This document shows, piece by piece, positions 27,279 to 36,407 of a DNA stretch of 64,000 nt; positions within the stretch are counted from its first letter, which is position 1, and every line of letters starts with the position of its first letter. The notes beneath the pieces are model-generated. The model was not told the origin of the DNA and did no database searches. It saw nothing but the letters and a program-made list of their open reading frames with translations. The position numbers and the translations under genes were made by a program. Source of the DNA: Puniceicoccales bacterium Verruco_02 (lineage in GTDB: Bacteria; Verrucomicrobiota; Verrucomicrobiia; Opitutales; Oceanipulchritudinaceae); the NCBI GenBank assembly GCA_001604585.1, contig LVBW01000014.1, positions 271 to 64,270 of the forward strand, in the 5' to 3' direction.

Positions 27279-28838
27279 CTAGTGGCGGAAGTGGCGAATG
27301 CCGGTGAAGACCATTGCCATATCGCGCTCATTGGCGGCGGCGATGACCTCATCATCACGAACCGAACCACCCGGCTGAATGACAGCCGTAGCCCCGGCGT
27401 CCGCCGCGGCGATCAAACCATCAGGGAAGGGGAAAAACGCATCGCTGGCCAAGCAGGAACCCTTGAGCGAAAGCCCAGCCTCGCCCGCCTTCCAAACCGC
27501 GATACGCGAACTATCGACGCGCGACATCTGCCCCGCGCCAATGCCCAAGGTGCGCTCGCAACCGGCATAGACAATGGCGTTGCTCTTCACGTGCTTGACC
27601 ACCTTCCAGCCAAAAATCAGAGCACGCAACTCCTCCTCGGTCGGCGCACGCTTGGTGACGACCTTTAGTTCCGAAGTCTTCACCATGCGCAAGTCACGGT
27701 CCTGCACGAGCACGCCGCCGATGACGCTCCGCACATCCGTCAAAGCGCCCGCATCCAAGTGCCCCTTGGCCACCATAAGACGCAGATTCTTGCGCTTGGA
27801 AAACTGCTCCAAAGCTTCCGAAGTGAACGAGGGAGCGATGACAATCTCGCAGAAAATCGACCTAATCCGCTCCGCTAGCGCGGCATCGACGGCGCGGTTC
27901 ACAACGATGATGCCACCAAAAGGCGCCTGCCTGTCCGTCTCGAAAGCCTGATCCCAGGCCGTGGGCAAATCTTCCGCCGTGGCCACACCACAGGGGTTTG
28001 TGTGCTTCAAAATCGCAAGCGTCGGCCGCTCGAACTCGCCGATAAGGAAGGCTGCCGAGCTTATGTCGATGATGTTGTTGAACGACAACTCCTTGCCCTG
28101 CAACTGCTCGAAAGCCTCGTGAAAACTCCCGTAAAGGGCGGCCATCTGGTGCGGATTCTCGCCGTAGCGCAGACTCTGCGCCATCGGGAAAGACTGGGAA
28201 AACACCTTCGGGAAGCCCGAAATGGCGCCCGCCTCCGGCGCAAGAGCCTCCTCGGCCAGCTTCTTGGAAAGATACTCGGAAATAGCCTTGTCGTAACTGG
28301 CCGTCCGCTGGAACACCTTCAGCGCCAGCTCCTTGCGAAGGGCGGCAATCTTGCCCTCATCAGCCAGAGCCTCCAAGACGCGCTCATAGTCGCCAGGATC
28401 GCAAACAACGGTCACCGCATCGTGATTCTTGGCCGCGCTGCGCAGCATCGAAGGCCCGCCAATGTCAATATTCTCGATAGCCTCCTCAAACTCCACATGC
28501 TCCTTGGCCACAGTCTGTTCGAAAGGATACAGATTGACCACAACTAGATCTATCATCCCGATGCCATGCGAGGCGGCCTGTGCCATGTGCTCGGGCTTGT
28601 CGCGGCGACACAGAAGCCCACCGTGAACACGCGGATGCAGGGTCTTGACGCGCCCCTCCATCATCTCGGGAAAACCCGTGTGCTCCGACACATCCGTGAC
28701 GGGCAGGCCACGATCACGTAGCAGCTTGGCAGTCCCGCCCGTAGAAAGAAGGCGGAAACCGAACTCATTCACAAGGCGAGTGGCAAACTCTGCCAGACCC
28801 GTCTTGTCACTTACCGAAAGAAGCGCGAGCTTTTCCAT
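27279..28838 (-). CDS. purH: bifunctional AICAR formyltransferase/IMP cyclohydrolase
   Basis: Catalyses the last two steps of de novo IMP synthesis. The protein has 519 residues, normal for PurH. The N-terminal MGS-like cyclohydrolase domain has [13 protein letters not shown] and [15 protein letters not shown]. The formyltransferase domain has [10 protein letters not shown], the catalytic KHTNPCG and AFGGIIVVN. The C-terminus matches the family closely. Single gene, convergent with the PEP-CTERM gene. Confidence 0.96.
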   Translation of the reverse strand: MEKLALLSVSDKTGLAEFATRLVNEFGFRLLSTGGTAKLLRDRGLPVTDVSEHTGFPEMMEGRVKTLHPRVHGGLLCRRDKPEHMAQAASHGIGMIDLVVVNLYPFEQTVAKEHVEFEEAIENIDIGGPSMLRSAAKNHDAVTVVCDPGDYERVLEALADEGKIAALRKELALKVFQRTASYDKAISEYLSKKLAEEALAPEAGAISGFPKVFSQSFPMAQSLRYGENPHQMAALYGSFHEAFEQLQGKELSFNNIIDISSAAFLIGEFERPTLAILKHTNPCGVATAEDLPTAWDQAFETDRQAPFGGIIVVNRAVDAALAERIRSIFCEIVIAPSFTSEALEQFSKRKNLRLMVAKGHLDAGALTDVRSVIGGVLVQDRDLRMVKTSELKVVTKRAPTEEELRALIFGWKVVKHVKSNAIVYAGCERTLGIGAGQMSRVDSSRIAVWKAGEAGLSLKGSCLASDAFFPFPDGLIAAADAGATAVIQPGGSVRDDEVIAAANERDMAMVFTGIRHFRH

Positions 28839-29134
28839 CCCACAGTTTCAAGAATGTGATAGGCCCGGACGCAAGCAAGACTTGCAGCCAACACTCACAA
28901 ACAATGCTACGAAATGGAAAAATCCCGCCATTGCACTTGCAGGAATATGAAATACCTGTACCTATCGACACTTTTTTACGAACACGCAGCCTGAGGCTGC
29001 GGCAAGGCACGGAGATGACGCAGCTCCGGCCTAAGAGCCGCGAGCACCGGGCAACAGTAAATATATCGACGCCCTCGCCATCCCTCACAGGAGCGAGGTG
29101 GTGAGGACGCCGGATGGGGTAAGTGAGAGCTGGT
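28839..29134 (+). promoter_or_regulatory. long, structured leader before the SulP gene
   Basis: The ~295-base gap between divergent purH and SulP genes has no gene. Its second half can form hairpins: CGCAGCC-TGA-GGCTGCG at 28984..29000, and pairings of CCTCAC with GTGAGG and of CCTCGC with GCGAGG around 29075..29105. The last of these sits just before the start codon. No known riboswitch consensus was recognised. It may be only promoter and untranslated leader. Confidence 0.3.
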
Positions 29135-30817
29135 ATGAAACTGCCACGTTTCCGTCCGAAAATCGTCGATTCCCTCAGGGAATACAACGTCAACACCTTC
29201 GGGGCCGACCTTGGGGCCGGAATCACCGTGGGCATCGTGGCCCTGCCTCTGGCAATGGCCTTTGCCATAGCCTCTGGCGCCCCCCCACAGACGGGCATAA
29301 TAACAGCCGTCATAGGCGGCTTCATTATCTCCGCCTTTGGCGGGGCAAAGGTCTGCATCGGCGGCCCAACGGGGGCCTTCGTTGTAATACTCTCGGGCAT
29401 ACTGGCCACTTACGGCTGGAACAGCCTGATGGTCTGCACGATCATGGCAGGCATCTTCCTGCTCGTTCTCGGCTTTACCGGCCTAGGCAAGATAATCAAG
29501 TTCATGCCCTACCCGGTGACGATGGGCTTCACAAGCGGCATAGCCGTGCTCATCATGAGCACACAGGTGAAGGACTTCTTCGGCCTTAGCGTGGAGAAGG
29601 TCCCCAGCGAGTTCTTTGCCAAGATGGACGCGCTAATACGCGCAATGCCAAGCATATCCATAACGGCGACTCTGGTATCCATAGGCACCTTTGTCTTCAT
29701 CCGCTACTGGCCCAAGAAGCTGCACCGCTACGCCCCCGGCACGGTGGTGGCCATCATAATAGGCACCCTCATAGCATACATACTCAAGCTGCCGATAGAA
29801 ACCATCGGCTCCCGCTTTGGCGAAATCCCGACGGGCCTGCCCCTGCCATCGCTGCCGGAAATTGACTTCAAGAGGCTGCCATCGCTTGTGCAGCCAGCCA
29901 TAACAATCGCCCTTCTGGCCGCCATCGAGTCTCTACTCTGTGCCGTTGTGGCCGACGGCATGGTGGACGACCGCCACGACTCCGACCAGGAACTGGTCGC
30001 ACAGGGACTGGCCAACATTGCCTGCCCCTTCTTCGGGGGCATAGCGGCCACAAGCGCCATTGCCCGCACAGCGACGAACGTGCGCTCGGGCGCAAAGACT
30101 CCCGTCGCAGGCGTGATCCACGCCGTGGTGCTGCTGCTCATCCTGATGCTTGCCGCGCCGCTGGCCGCCTTCGTCCCGCTGGCCTCGCTAAGCGCGGTGC
30201 TGCTCAATGTTGCCCTGCATATGGGCGAGTGGCACAACTTCCGCCGCCTGCGCAGTTGGCCCGGCAGCGACGCTGCGGTATTCCTCTGCGCCTTTGTCCT
30301 GACCGTGGCCATAGACCTGACCGTGGCCGTCGAAGTGGGTGTAGTCATGGCGGCCCTGCTATTTATAAAGCGAGTGTCCGAAATCAGCGACGTGACCGCC
30401 GTCGATTCGCAAAGCGAGGAGGAGGGCGCACATCACTCCCTGTCGGGCAAGGACATACCCGAGGGGGTGATGGTGTACAGCATGATGGGATCGCTCTTCT
30501 TTGGTGCGGCCTCCAAACTCGAAACCATACTCCAGCGAATGAAGCGCGAACCGGATGTTCTCATCCTACGCCTGCGCAAGGTCATGAGCATGGATACAAC
30601 GGGCCTTAACGCGCTCGACAACCTGCGCGAAAAGCTGCAAAGCCGTGGCCGCTACATGGTACTAAGCGCCCCGCAGCCCCAGCCCTTGCAAGTGATGCAT
30701 CGCTCCGGCTTCATCGACAAGCTGGGCGTAGAGAATATCTGCCCGGACATCGATGCAGCCCTTCGCCGGGCCAAGGAGATACAGGCCCAGAAGGCCCAGA
30801 AGCCAACAGCGGAATAA
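29135..30817 (+). CDS. SulP-family anion transporter with STAS domain
   Basis: The 560-residue SLC26/SulP transporter probably moves sulfate or bicarbonate. It has about 12 to 14 membrane segments, the opening motif ADLGAGITVGIVALPLAMAF, IGGFIISAFGGAKVCIGGPT, and ATSAIARTATNVRSGAKTP around residue 310. The C-terminal cytosolic STAS domain (about 445..550) carries VLILRLRKVMSMDTTGLNAL. ATG 29135 is preferred to a GTG four codons upstream. The ion cannot be decided from sequence. Ends at a strong terminator. Confidence 0.9.
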   Translation: MKLPRFRPKIVDSLREYNVNTFGADLGAGITVGIVALPLAMAFAIASGAPPQTGIITAVIGGFIISAFGGAKVCIGGPTGAFVVILSGILATYGWNSLMVCTIMAGIFLLVLGFTGLGKIIKFMPYPVTMGFTSGIAVLIMSTQVKDFFGLSVEKVPSEFFAKMDALIRAMPSISITATLVSIGTFVFIRYWPKKLHRYAPGTVVAIIIGTLIAYILKLPIETIGSRFGEIPTGLPLPSLPEIDFKRLPSLVQPAITIALLAAIESLLCAVVADGMVDDRHDSDQELVAQGLANIACPFFGGIAATSAIARTATNVRSGAKTPVAGVIHAVVLLLILMLAAPLAAFVPLASLSAVLLNVALHMGEWHNFRRLRSWPGSDAAVFLCAFVLTVAIDLTVAVEVGVVMAALLFIKRVSEISDVTAVDSQSEEEGAHHSLSGKDIPEGVMVYSMMGSLFFGAASKLETILQRMKREPDVLILRLRKVMSMDTTGLNALDNLREKLQSRGRYMVLSAPQPQPLQVMHRSGFIDKLGVENICPDIDAALRRAKEIQAQKAQKPTAE

Positions 30818-30850
30818 GGCCAAAGGCATCGCCATCATGACCGCCGATCA

Positions 30851-30898
30851 GCCCGCCGCGCCATTTGCATTAAGATGCTGGCGCGGCGGGCATGTTTT
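30851..30898 (+). terminator. terminator of the SulP gene
   Basis: GCCCGCCGCGCC (30851..30862) and GGCGCGGCGGGC (30880..30891) form a perfect 12-bp stem with a 17-base loop, followed by ATGTTTTT. Its position argues for the downstream ATG at 30914 as start of the next gene. Confidence 0.8.
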
Positions 30899-30913
30899 TG
30901 CATCTTTTCTTGC

Positions 30914-31603
30914 ATGGACGGAACGGACACCACGTACGGCGAAACCCTGACTCTGGAACGTAGCGCAAGCGCAAGACTCTGGGCAGAGCTGCTCTTGGTC
31001 TTCGTTGGCCTGCCGGGCCTGCTCTTTGCCGTGCGCGGCTCGGTGCGCGGCTTGATAATCCCGCTCATAATGCTGGCGGGCCTTGTCTGCTGGCTCTTAC
31101 TTAGGCGCACGCCCGGCTTTGACATGCAAAGGCTATGGAACGGGCGGGACTTCTGGCGGCACTTTGCCCGCACCCTGTCGGTCATGCTGCCGCTGGGCCT
31201 TTTCTGTACGGCCTTTTCCTGGTACTACGAGCCGGAACGCTTCCTCGCCTTCCCCTTGAACGCCCCGACTTTCTGGCTAGTTGTAATGTGCTGCTACCCA
31301 GTGCTCTCGGCCTACCCGCAGGAGCTTATCTACCGGGTGTATTTCATGCATCGCTACGCCCCACTCTTCCGGCGTCCTTGGCAGCTCATGCTGGCCAGTG
31401 CGCTGGCCTTCGGCTGGGCGCACGCCTTCCTTGGCAACTGGATAGCGCCCCTTTTCACGGCGCTGGGCGGCCTGCTCTTTGCGCGCACTTACCTGCGCAG
31501 CGGCAGCCTGCTGCAAACCGCGCTGGAGCACGGTCTATGGGGAGACCTGCTCTTCAGCGTGGGCATTGGCTGGTACTTTTACGCAGGCTCGATCGGGGCC
31601 TAA
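30914..31603 (+). CDS. CPBP-family intramembrane protease
   Basis: The 229-residue membrane protein is of the CPBP (CAAX protease and bacteriocin-processing; Rce1/Abi) family. The motifs are YPQELIYRVYFMHRY (motif 1, a single-Glu variant of EExxxR), FGWAHAFLGNW (motif 2) and ALEHGLWGDLLFS (motif 3). The QE-LIYR variant is found in a known subgroup. About six membrane helices are seen. The substrate is unknown. ATG 30914 lies beyond the upstream terminator. The stop overlaps by four bases with the stop of the small NSS subunit on the other strand. Confidence 0.8.
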   Translation: MDGTDTTYGETLTLERSASARLWAELLLVFVGLPGLLFAVRGSVRGLIIPLIMLAGLVCWLLLRRTPGFDMQRLWNGRDFWRHFARTLSVMLPLGLFCTAFSWYYEPERFLAFPLNAPTFWLVVMCCYPVLSAYPQELIYRVYFMHRYAPLFRRPWQLMLASALAFGWAHAFLGNWIAPLFTALGGLLFARTYLRSGSLLQTALEHGLWGDLLFSVGIGWYFYAGSIGA

Positions 31604-31761
31604 GGAGCGTCCTCTTCGTCGTCGCCGGGGTCCATCAAGTCGATGCCAGTCATGTGGCTTCCCTTGTCCTCTATCAGCAGAACGCAGATGATGCAGCCTG
31701 CAAACAGCAGCGTTGCAGCCCCCACCGACAGACTCAGCACCAGCCATCCGCCCCAGCTCAT
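31600..31761 (-). CDS. small membrane subunit of the NSS symporter (MetS-like)
   Basis: A 53-residue protein with one membrane helix (LVLSLSVGAATLLFAGCIIC, then VLLI) and a short acidic tail (DPGDDEEDAP). Its ATG overlaps the symporter stop (ATGA), indicating translational coupling. Small single-helix partners of this kind (as MetS for MetP in Corynebacterium) are needed for some bacterial NSS carriers. Assignment rests on size, topology, position and coupling, not on a strong sequence signature. Confidence 0.72.
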   Translation of the reverse strand: MSWGGWLVLSLSVGAATLLFAGCIICVLLIEDKGSHMTGIDLMDPGDDEEDAP

Positions 31762-33515
31762 CGCCTGCCCTCCTCTTTTGCAGCCCTGTCAGCGACTTGC
31801 TCGTAGTGGGCACGCGAGCGCATGAGCAAGAGACCAAGCCCCAGCACAAGGGCCAGCATGGCAAGGCTGAGCAGCGCCACCTTATCCTGAACAATGAATA
31901 TGTCCCTTACGTATGCACTTACATCCCCGCCGTCCATGTTCAACAGCTCGAAGTAGATCCACATGCCGAACACCGTCAGCAGGAACAGCGGCGTCACCCA
32001 GCGCAGAATGAAGCGGTAGGCCCCCGGAACGCCGATTGCAGCACCCCGGCGCATCTCCGCCATGCCCCTGTCTATACCCATCACCCAGCTAAACACCACT
32101 ATCTGCATGGAGGCCAGGACGAACACCATGAAGGTGCCAACCCAGAAGTCTATGGTGTCCAGCGCCTTGAGATCCTTGCTGAAGTAGGCCACAAAACTGG
32201 CCCCAACTGCCGTCACATAGCCCAGTATCGCCACGCTCTGCCTGCGCGTTATGTGCATGGACTCCTCTAGAAACGCTATTCCCGGCTGCAAGAGGGACAG
32301 CGAACTGGTCACCGCCGCCAGAAAGAGAAGGAAGAAAAACAGCGCCCCAAACAGTGCCCCGCCGGGCATTTGGCTGAACACCAAGGGCAGCACGTTGAAA
32401 CCCAGCCCGAAGGTGCCCATGCCGGCCACCCCCGCCACGCCAAGAAAGGCCACTGCGGCGGGTATGGTGATGAGGCCACCGAGGCTAATTTCAGCAAACT
32501 CGTTGGCACTCGTGGCGGCAAGGCCGCTCAACACAATGTCGTCGTCCTTTTTCAGGTAACTGGCGTAGGTCAGTATCAGGCCAAAGCCCACGCTGAGGGA
32601 AAAGAATATCTGCCCCGCCGCAGCCACCCAGAGCTGGGGATTGCGAAGCTGCGTCCACATATCGCGCACAACCACGCGCCGGACGGGGTTGTTGCGCGCA
32701 AGGGCGCGGGCCTCCGCAATGGCCTCTTCGCCGATAAGTTCGCGCTCCAAGACCCATTCTGCCCGTCCAGCCTCGTTGAAGACCTGCTTTTCAAGCAGCA
32801 CTTTCTCCGGGTTCCACATGAAGCCAAGGCCATTCATCACGTTGTCGTGCGGACGGGCAAGGTTTGGAGTCCCAAGGGTGAGCACGCGCACAAGGACGAT
32901 GACTGCCAGAAGGAACAGCATGGGCATGGCGTATTTGCAGAACCATTCTATGCCACGAGAAATTCCACGGTATATAAGGACAAAGTTCACCACAAAGCAG
33001 AGAGTCAGATATGTGCCCACATGGCCGAGGCCGAAGCCGAAGCCATCGCCATTGCCCGTGATCCCCACAAAACGACCAAAAAAGGCCCCGGAATCCGCCA
33101 CCATGTCAAAATCCATCGCCCCAGAGCAGAAGTTGACCGCGTAGCCAAGGCACCAAGCCTCGATATTCACGTAGTACATGTATATGATGACAGGTACTAG
33201 CATCTGCAAAAGGCCAGCGTAGCGCATACGGGAACAGCGCGTGAGAACGACCAGTATCGAGGGGCAGGAATGCGCCCCGAAGCTGCCACCGCGCCTGCCC
33301 ATGGTCCATTCCACCCAGCAGATTGGCAGGCCAAGGAGCAGGAAGGCCACAAGGTAGGCCACCATGAAGGCCCCGCCTCCGTACTGCGCCACCTGCCCCG
33401 GAAAGCGCACAAAGTTCCCAAGACCAACGGCCCCACCAGCCACGGCAAGAATGACGCCCATGCGGGAATTCCAATACTCCCTGCGACGCGGCCTTGCCTG
33501 TAGAACTTCGCTCAT
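31758..33515 (-). CDS. neurotransmitter:sodium symporter (NSS) family transporter
   Basis: The 585-residue NSS carrier imports amino acids or amines with sodium. The first helix has the family motif GGAVGLGNFVRFPGQVAQYG with the unwound sodium/substrate site, followed by GGGAFMVAYLVAFLLLGLPI. About 12 membrane segments follow. An insertion rich in charged residues at ~255..290 lies in the extracellular-loop position before FSLSVGFGLILTYASYLKKD, the sixth-helix sodium-site region. The gene is directly followed by, and overlaps, a tiny membrane subunit. Confidence 0.92.
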   Translation of the reverse strand: MSEVLQARPRRREYWNSRMGVILAVAGGAVGLGNFVRFPGQVAQYGGGAFMVAYLVAFLLLGLPICWVEWTMGRRGGSFGAHSCPSILVVLTRCSRMRYAGLLQMLVPVIIYMYYVNIEAWCLGYAVNFCSGAMDFDMVADSGAFFGRFVGITGNGDGFGFGLGHVGTYLTLCFVVNFVLIYRGISRGIEWFCKYAMPMLFLLAVIVLVRVLTLGTPNLARPHDNVMNGLGFMWNPEKVLLEKQVFNEAGRAEWVLERELIGEEAIAEARALARNNPVRRVVVRDMWTQLRNPQLWVAAAGQIFFSLSVGFGLILTYASYLKKDDDIVLSGLAATSANEFAEISLGGLITIPAAVAFLGVAGVAGMGTFGLGFNVLPLVFSQMPGGALFGALFFFLLFLAAVTSSLSLLQPGIAFLEESMHITRRQSVAILGYVTAVGASFVAYFSKDLKALDTIDFWVGTFMVFVLASMQIVVFSWVMGIDRGMAEMRRGAAIGVPGAYRFILRWVTPLFLLTVFGMWIYFELLNMDGGDVSAYVRDIFIVQDKVALLSLAMLALVLGLGLLLMRSRAHYEQVADRAAKEEGRR

Positions 33516-33679
33516 CGACAGGCGAGATATACGCCAGATGAGCCAAGAATAGAAGAACAGAATTACCCCGTAAAACTCTGGCCTGCATTGTTATACGCCG
33601 CCACGTCCAATGTGTACAAAGTGGTGCCGTCAGAACGCGCTGGTTCCGGCGGCACCACGGGTCACTATTTCATGGGGTG

Positions 33680-33703
33680 CTGGGGATTACGGTCCCCAGT
33701 TTT
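33680..33703. terminator. hairpin CTGGGGA/TCCCCAG
   Basis: CTGGGGA (33680..33686) and TCCCCAG (33693..33699) with loop TTACGG are followed by TTTT on the plus strand. It lies just downstream of the coiled-coil gene on the minus strand, where the T run is absent, so direction is uncertain. Confidence 0.5.
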
Positions 33704-33709
33704 GCCACA

Positions 33710-34036
33710 CTAGGCGTACCACTTGTACATGCTGCCATCGTCGGGCGTGGCTTCGCCTGTCACCTGCTCTTCAGGCGGAGGAGGCGGAGGCGGGGGTGGC
33801 TGATCTTCCGCCTTCTTGGCCTGTGCCAGTTCCTTTTCGAGGGCTGCTATCTGGGCTTCGAGAGCCTCGATTTCGTCCGCATTGTCGCTGTCGTCGGTAG
33901 CGGTCTGTTCCAGCGTTGTTATCTGCCTTTCCAGAGACTGGATCTGGCTGCGTATGGAACTGGCGCTCTGACCGGACGAGCCGGACGATGACGAGTACGC
34001 CGTGTATCCCGACCCCGTAACGGATGATATATCCAT
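33710..34036 (-). CDS. small coiled-coil protein, FlxA-like at best
   Basis: The 108-residue protein has a Ser/Gly-rich start (SGYTAYSSSSGSSGQSAS), a strong heptad coiled coil of about 50 residues (IRSQIQSLERQITTLEQ, then IEALEAQIAALEKELAQAKK), a run of nine prolines and a short tail ending MYKWYA. The Gln/Leu heptads with a Ser-rich start resemble FlxA-like proteins, but that is weak. ATG 34036 is the first good start; longer frames run into the divergent neighbour's leader. No signal peptide. Function unknown. Confidence 0.55.
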   Translation of the reverse strand: MDISSVTGSGYTAYSSSSGSSGQSASSIRSQIQSLERQITTLEQTATDDSDNADEIEALEAQIAALEKELAQAKKAEDQPPPPPPPPPEEQVTGEATPDDGSMYKWYA

Positions 34037-34153
34037 TGTATCAGTACTATGATTTGGGGGAGACGCTACTTTCATCGGCCCGATTCTGCCAAAGGTAAAG
34101 ACTTTTTGCGTCCGCACCGCCTCGCAACACACACAGCTTGCCCTCGGTGCGCA

Positions 34154-35296
34154 ATGAATGCAGCATTTGCTGCCATAGTGAAGCTCATCGACCGCCATGT
34201 GCTCTTCCAGTGCCTTCAGACTTTCATGATGGCTCTCTGCGCCTTTGTGGGCCTGTTGCTGCTTCAGAATGTGTACGACAACCTGAAGGACCTTGTGGAG
34301 TTCGGCGCCGGGCCTTGGGAGATTCTTCGCTACTACGTTGTGCTACTGCCCGGCTATCTGCCCTCGGTGCTGCCGCTTGTGTTCATGATTTCCATCCTTT
34401 TCAGCCTAGGCCAGCTCCACCGCAACAGCGAGATAACCGCCATGAGGGCCTGCGGGCTGGGCATGTGGCGCATTACGCGCAGCCTCTGGCTGTTGGGCGC
34501 CCTGCTGACGGCGTCCCTCTTTGCGCTCAACTCCAAGCTCGTCCCCTGGAGCGTGGAGCAGGCCCGGCTCATCTGGGACAACTACACCTTTGCCCGCGAG
34601 CTGGAAAGCCGCGGCGCAGATCAGGTGGGCCTAGTGAGGGCGCTGGCGTACAACGACTTTGGCTCGGGCAGACTCTGGTTCATAAACCGCTTCAGCGAGT
34701 ACAACTTCCGCGCATACGGGGTGACGGTCAGCCAGCTAGACAAGGAGGGGCGCGAGGCCACACGCACGATGGCCAGCGAGGGATATTACGACGAAGTGGC
34801 AGGGCACTGGGTGCTCATGGCTGGGCGCATCCTCAGCTTCGACGCCGCAAGCGGAGAGCCTGTCTCGTCCATCCCCTTTGTAAAGCGCAGCTTTGAAGAG
34901 CTGCGAGAAGACCCCAAGCTGATGCAGCTGCGCGAAAAGCGGGCAAAGGATTTGTCCCTGCTGGAGCTGCGCAGCGTGCTCGCCAGTATGCCCCCCAATG
35001 GCGACCCGGAACGCAATGCCTACCTTGTGCGCTACTACTCGATGGCGGCCAGCCCGCTGATCTGCCTTGTGATAGTGGGCATAGCCGTGCCCTTCGCAAC
35101 GAGCGGAGTGCGTGTGAATCCGATGGTGGGCACAAGCAAGGCAATGGGCCTGTTCTTTGCCTACTATGCGCTGTCCAACATCGCGACTACCCTTGGCAGT
35201 CAGGGCCGCATTGCGCCGCTCTTGGCCGCCGCCCTGCCCCCGGCCTCTGCGGCATTGCTGGCCCTGTGGCTGGCCCGCCGCTCAAGGTTCGCATAG
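34154..35296 (+). CDS. LptF/LptG-family permease (YjgP/YjgQ)
   Basis: The 380-residue inner-membrane protein of the LPS export ABC transporter extracts LPS and passes it to LptC. It has three N-terminal membrane helices (the start is LIDRHVLFQCLQTFMMALCAF; LPSVLPLVFMISILFSLGQL near residue 75), a periplasmic beta-jellyroll of about 150 residues and three C-terminal helices. Whether it is F or G cannot be told; its partner is not adjacent. ATG 34154 begins the first helix; a longer upstream frame lacks family similarity. Confidence 0.85.
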   Translation: MNAAFAAIVKLIDRHVLFQCLQTFMMALCAFVGLLLLQNVYDNLKDLVEFGAGPWEILRYYVVLLPGYLPSVLPLVFMISILFSLGQLHRNSEITAMRACGLGMWRITRSLWLLGALLTASLFALNSKLVPWSVEQARLIWDNYTFARELESRGADQVGLVRALAYNDFGSGRLWFINRFSEYNFRAYGVTVSQLDKEGREATRTMASEGYYDEVAGHWVLMAGRILSFDAASGEPVSSIPFVKRSFEELREDPKLMQLREKRAKDLSLLELRSVLASMPPNGDPERNAYLVRYYSMAASPLICLVIVGIAVPFATSGVRVNPMVGTSKAMGLFFAYYALSNIATTLGSQGRIAPLLAAALPPASAALLALWLARRSRFA

Positions 35297-35370
35297 CCGC
35301 AGGCTGCCAAGCCAGTGATGCGTCCCTGCGCAGCGGGCGCGCTGGATAGAATACATTGGGCGTACATAAA

Positions 35371-35421
35371 CGATGCCCGCCGTGCACACAAAAAGCACGA
35401 CGGGCATCGCCCCGTATTTTT
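35371..35421. terminator. bidirectional terminator between lptF/G-like and peroxiredoxin genes
   Basis: CGATGCCCG-C-CGTGC (35371..35385) pairs with GCACG-A-CGGGCATCG (35395..35409), with one mismatch, then CCCCGTATTTTT. It lies between two convergent genes. Confidence 0.78.
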
Positions 35422-35437
35422 GCTTTGCCCCAAAGTG

Positions 35438-35911
35438 TCAGTCGATAAGCGCGGTGCGAATCCTGTTAAAGTCCGGAATCTTCGTGGGATCGTCGCTGCA
35501 TTCGGCGTAGGTGATTATGCCTTGCTTGTTGATTACAAAGGCCGCCCTCTTGGCCACGCCCTTGAAGCCAAGAAGCTCCGTGTAAAGCACTCCATAGGCT
35601 GCGGATACCTCCTTGTTGAAGTCCGAAAGAAGCGGAATCTGTATTCCGGCGCTCTTGGCAAAGGCCTCTTGAGCGAATGGGCTGTCCACGCTTATCGCGT
35701 AAACAGAGGCGTCCAGCTCCTCGTATTCAGCCAGTCCGCCGCTCACGCTGCAAAGCTCTTGAGTGCAGATGGATGTGTATGAAAATGGAAAGAACAATAG
35801 CAGGGTCTTGCGCGTTCCGACATTCTCGGCGATACTGATTTCCTTCAGTCCATCGGCGCTCTTGCTCCTGAGTTTGAAAAGGGGTGCCTTGTCTCCGACT
35901 TTTAGGCTCAT
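35438..35911 (-). CDS. AhpC/TSA-family peroxiredoxin
   Basis: The 157-residue thioredoxin-fold peroxidase reduces peroxides. The peroxidatic Cys lies in FFPFSYTSICTQELCSV near residue 50. The family start is VGDKAPLFKLRS and a conserved Arg/Trp region follows near KRAAFVINKQGIITY. A second Cys four residues after the first suggests a BCP/AhpE-like or atypical 2-Cys type. No dedicated reductase is adjacent. Confidence 0.9.
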   Translation of the reverse strand: MSLKVGDKAPLFKLRSKSADGLKEISIAENVGTRKTLLLFFPFSYTSICTQELCSVSGGLAEYEELDASVYAISVDSPFAQEAFAKSAGIQIPLLSDFNKEVSAAYGVLYTELLGFKGVAKRAAFVINKQGIITYAECSDDPTKIPDFNRIRTALID

Positions 35912-36083
35912 GTTGTGTGATGACTCGGGGTGTATTAGCTCGGCTAAACGGGTGCCGTGTTTATCTTATGAAACCTTGCACCTCTTTTCTATTCCGTCAA
36001 ACGGGAGACTAATTTTCTCTCCTACGCGATACAGATAGGCATGTGGTGAGCCGATGTCATCGGACCACGGGGCGTGGATGGCG

Positions 36084-36119
36084 TACAGCAAAGGGCCGCG
36101 GCACCCTTTGCCGCGGCCC
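36084..36119 (-). terminator. terminator of the candidate 6S RNA
   Basis: On the minus strand GGGCCGCGGC (36119..36110) pairs perfectly with GCCGCGGCCC (36102..36093) around a 7-base loop, then TTTGCTG. No protein gene ends nearby on this strand. Confidence 0.65.
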
Positions 36120-36275
36120 ATGCAACCACTAGACCAACCCTATTCTATCGCATTTCCAAGCCTGTCCGAGAGTATTCATCGGGCCTCCGGGGTTTCCGTC
36201 CCCGGCTGCTCTGCCGGTGTTTCCTCAGACACTATCTATATCGGCACTAAGGAGTTGGGGTTCACTGCAAGACAG
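36117..36275 (-). ncRNA. ssrS: candidate 6S RNA
   Basis: Read on the minus strand, the ends close in a stem: UGC, AACC and CCAAC (36269..36254) pair with GUUGG, GGUU and GCA (36138..36121). The 5' half carries CCUUAGUGCCGAUAUAGAUA with a small hairpin GUGU/ACAC nested in GCCG/CGGC. The 3' half carries GGACAGGCUUGGAAAUGCGA. These parallel, in the same order, the E. coli 6S segments CCUGAGCCGAUAUUUCAUA and GAGAAGCCUUAAAACUGCGA around the central bubble. A GC-rich hairpin (CCGGGG/CCCCGG) sits at the apex. A terminator-like stem follows at once. 6S RNA binds sigma-70 RNA polymerase as an open-promoter mimic. The call is by eye and needs a covariance-model check. Confidence 0.5.
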
Positions 36276-36407
36276 GTTTAAATTCGGCTTTTACAATTCC
36301 TTTACGCAAGGAATGGCTGTGTAAAATGCCAGCTCTGGAAGCACGGAAAACTACAGCGGGCAGTCTCCCGCCTGCACCAAGGTAAACGCATGCCTAGCAA
36401 GCTCTTA

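Larger units (their letters stand above)
35912..36407. other. gene-poor stretch holding a candidate 6S RNA
   Basis: Almost 500 bases lie between the peroxiredoxin and FlgN-like genes. Short open frames give no recognisable proteins. The middle part (36093..36275, minus strand) folds as described under the candidate 6S RNA. The rest shows no gene. Confidence 0.4.

Noticed and set aside
36054-36281. Short plus-strand protein opposite the candidate 6S RNA
   Set aside because: Composition is not protein-like, and the sequence folds into conserved-looking RNA on the other strand.
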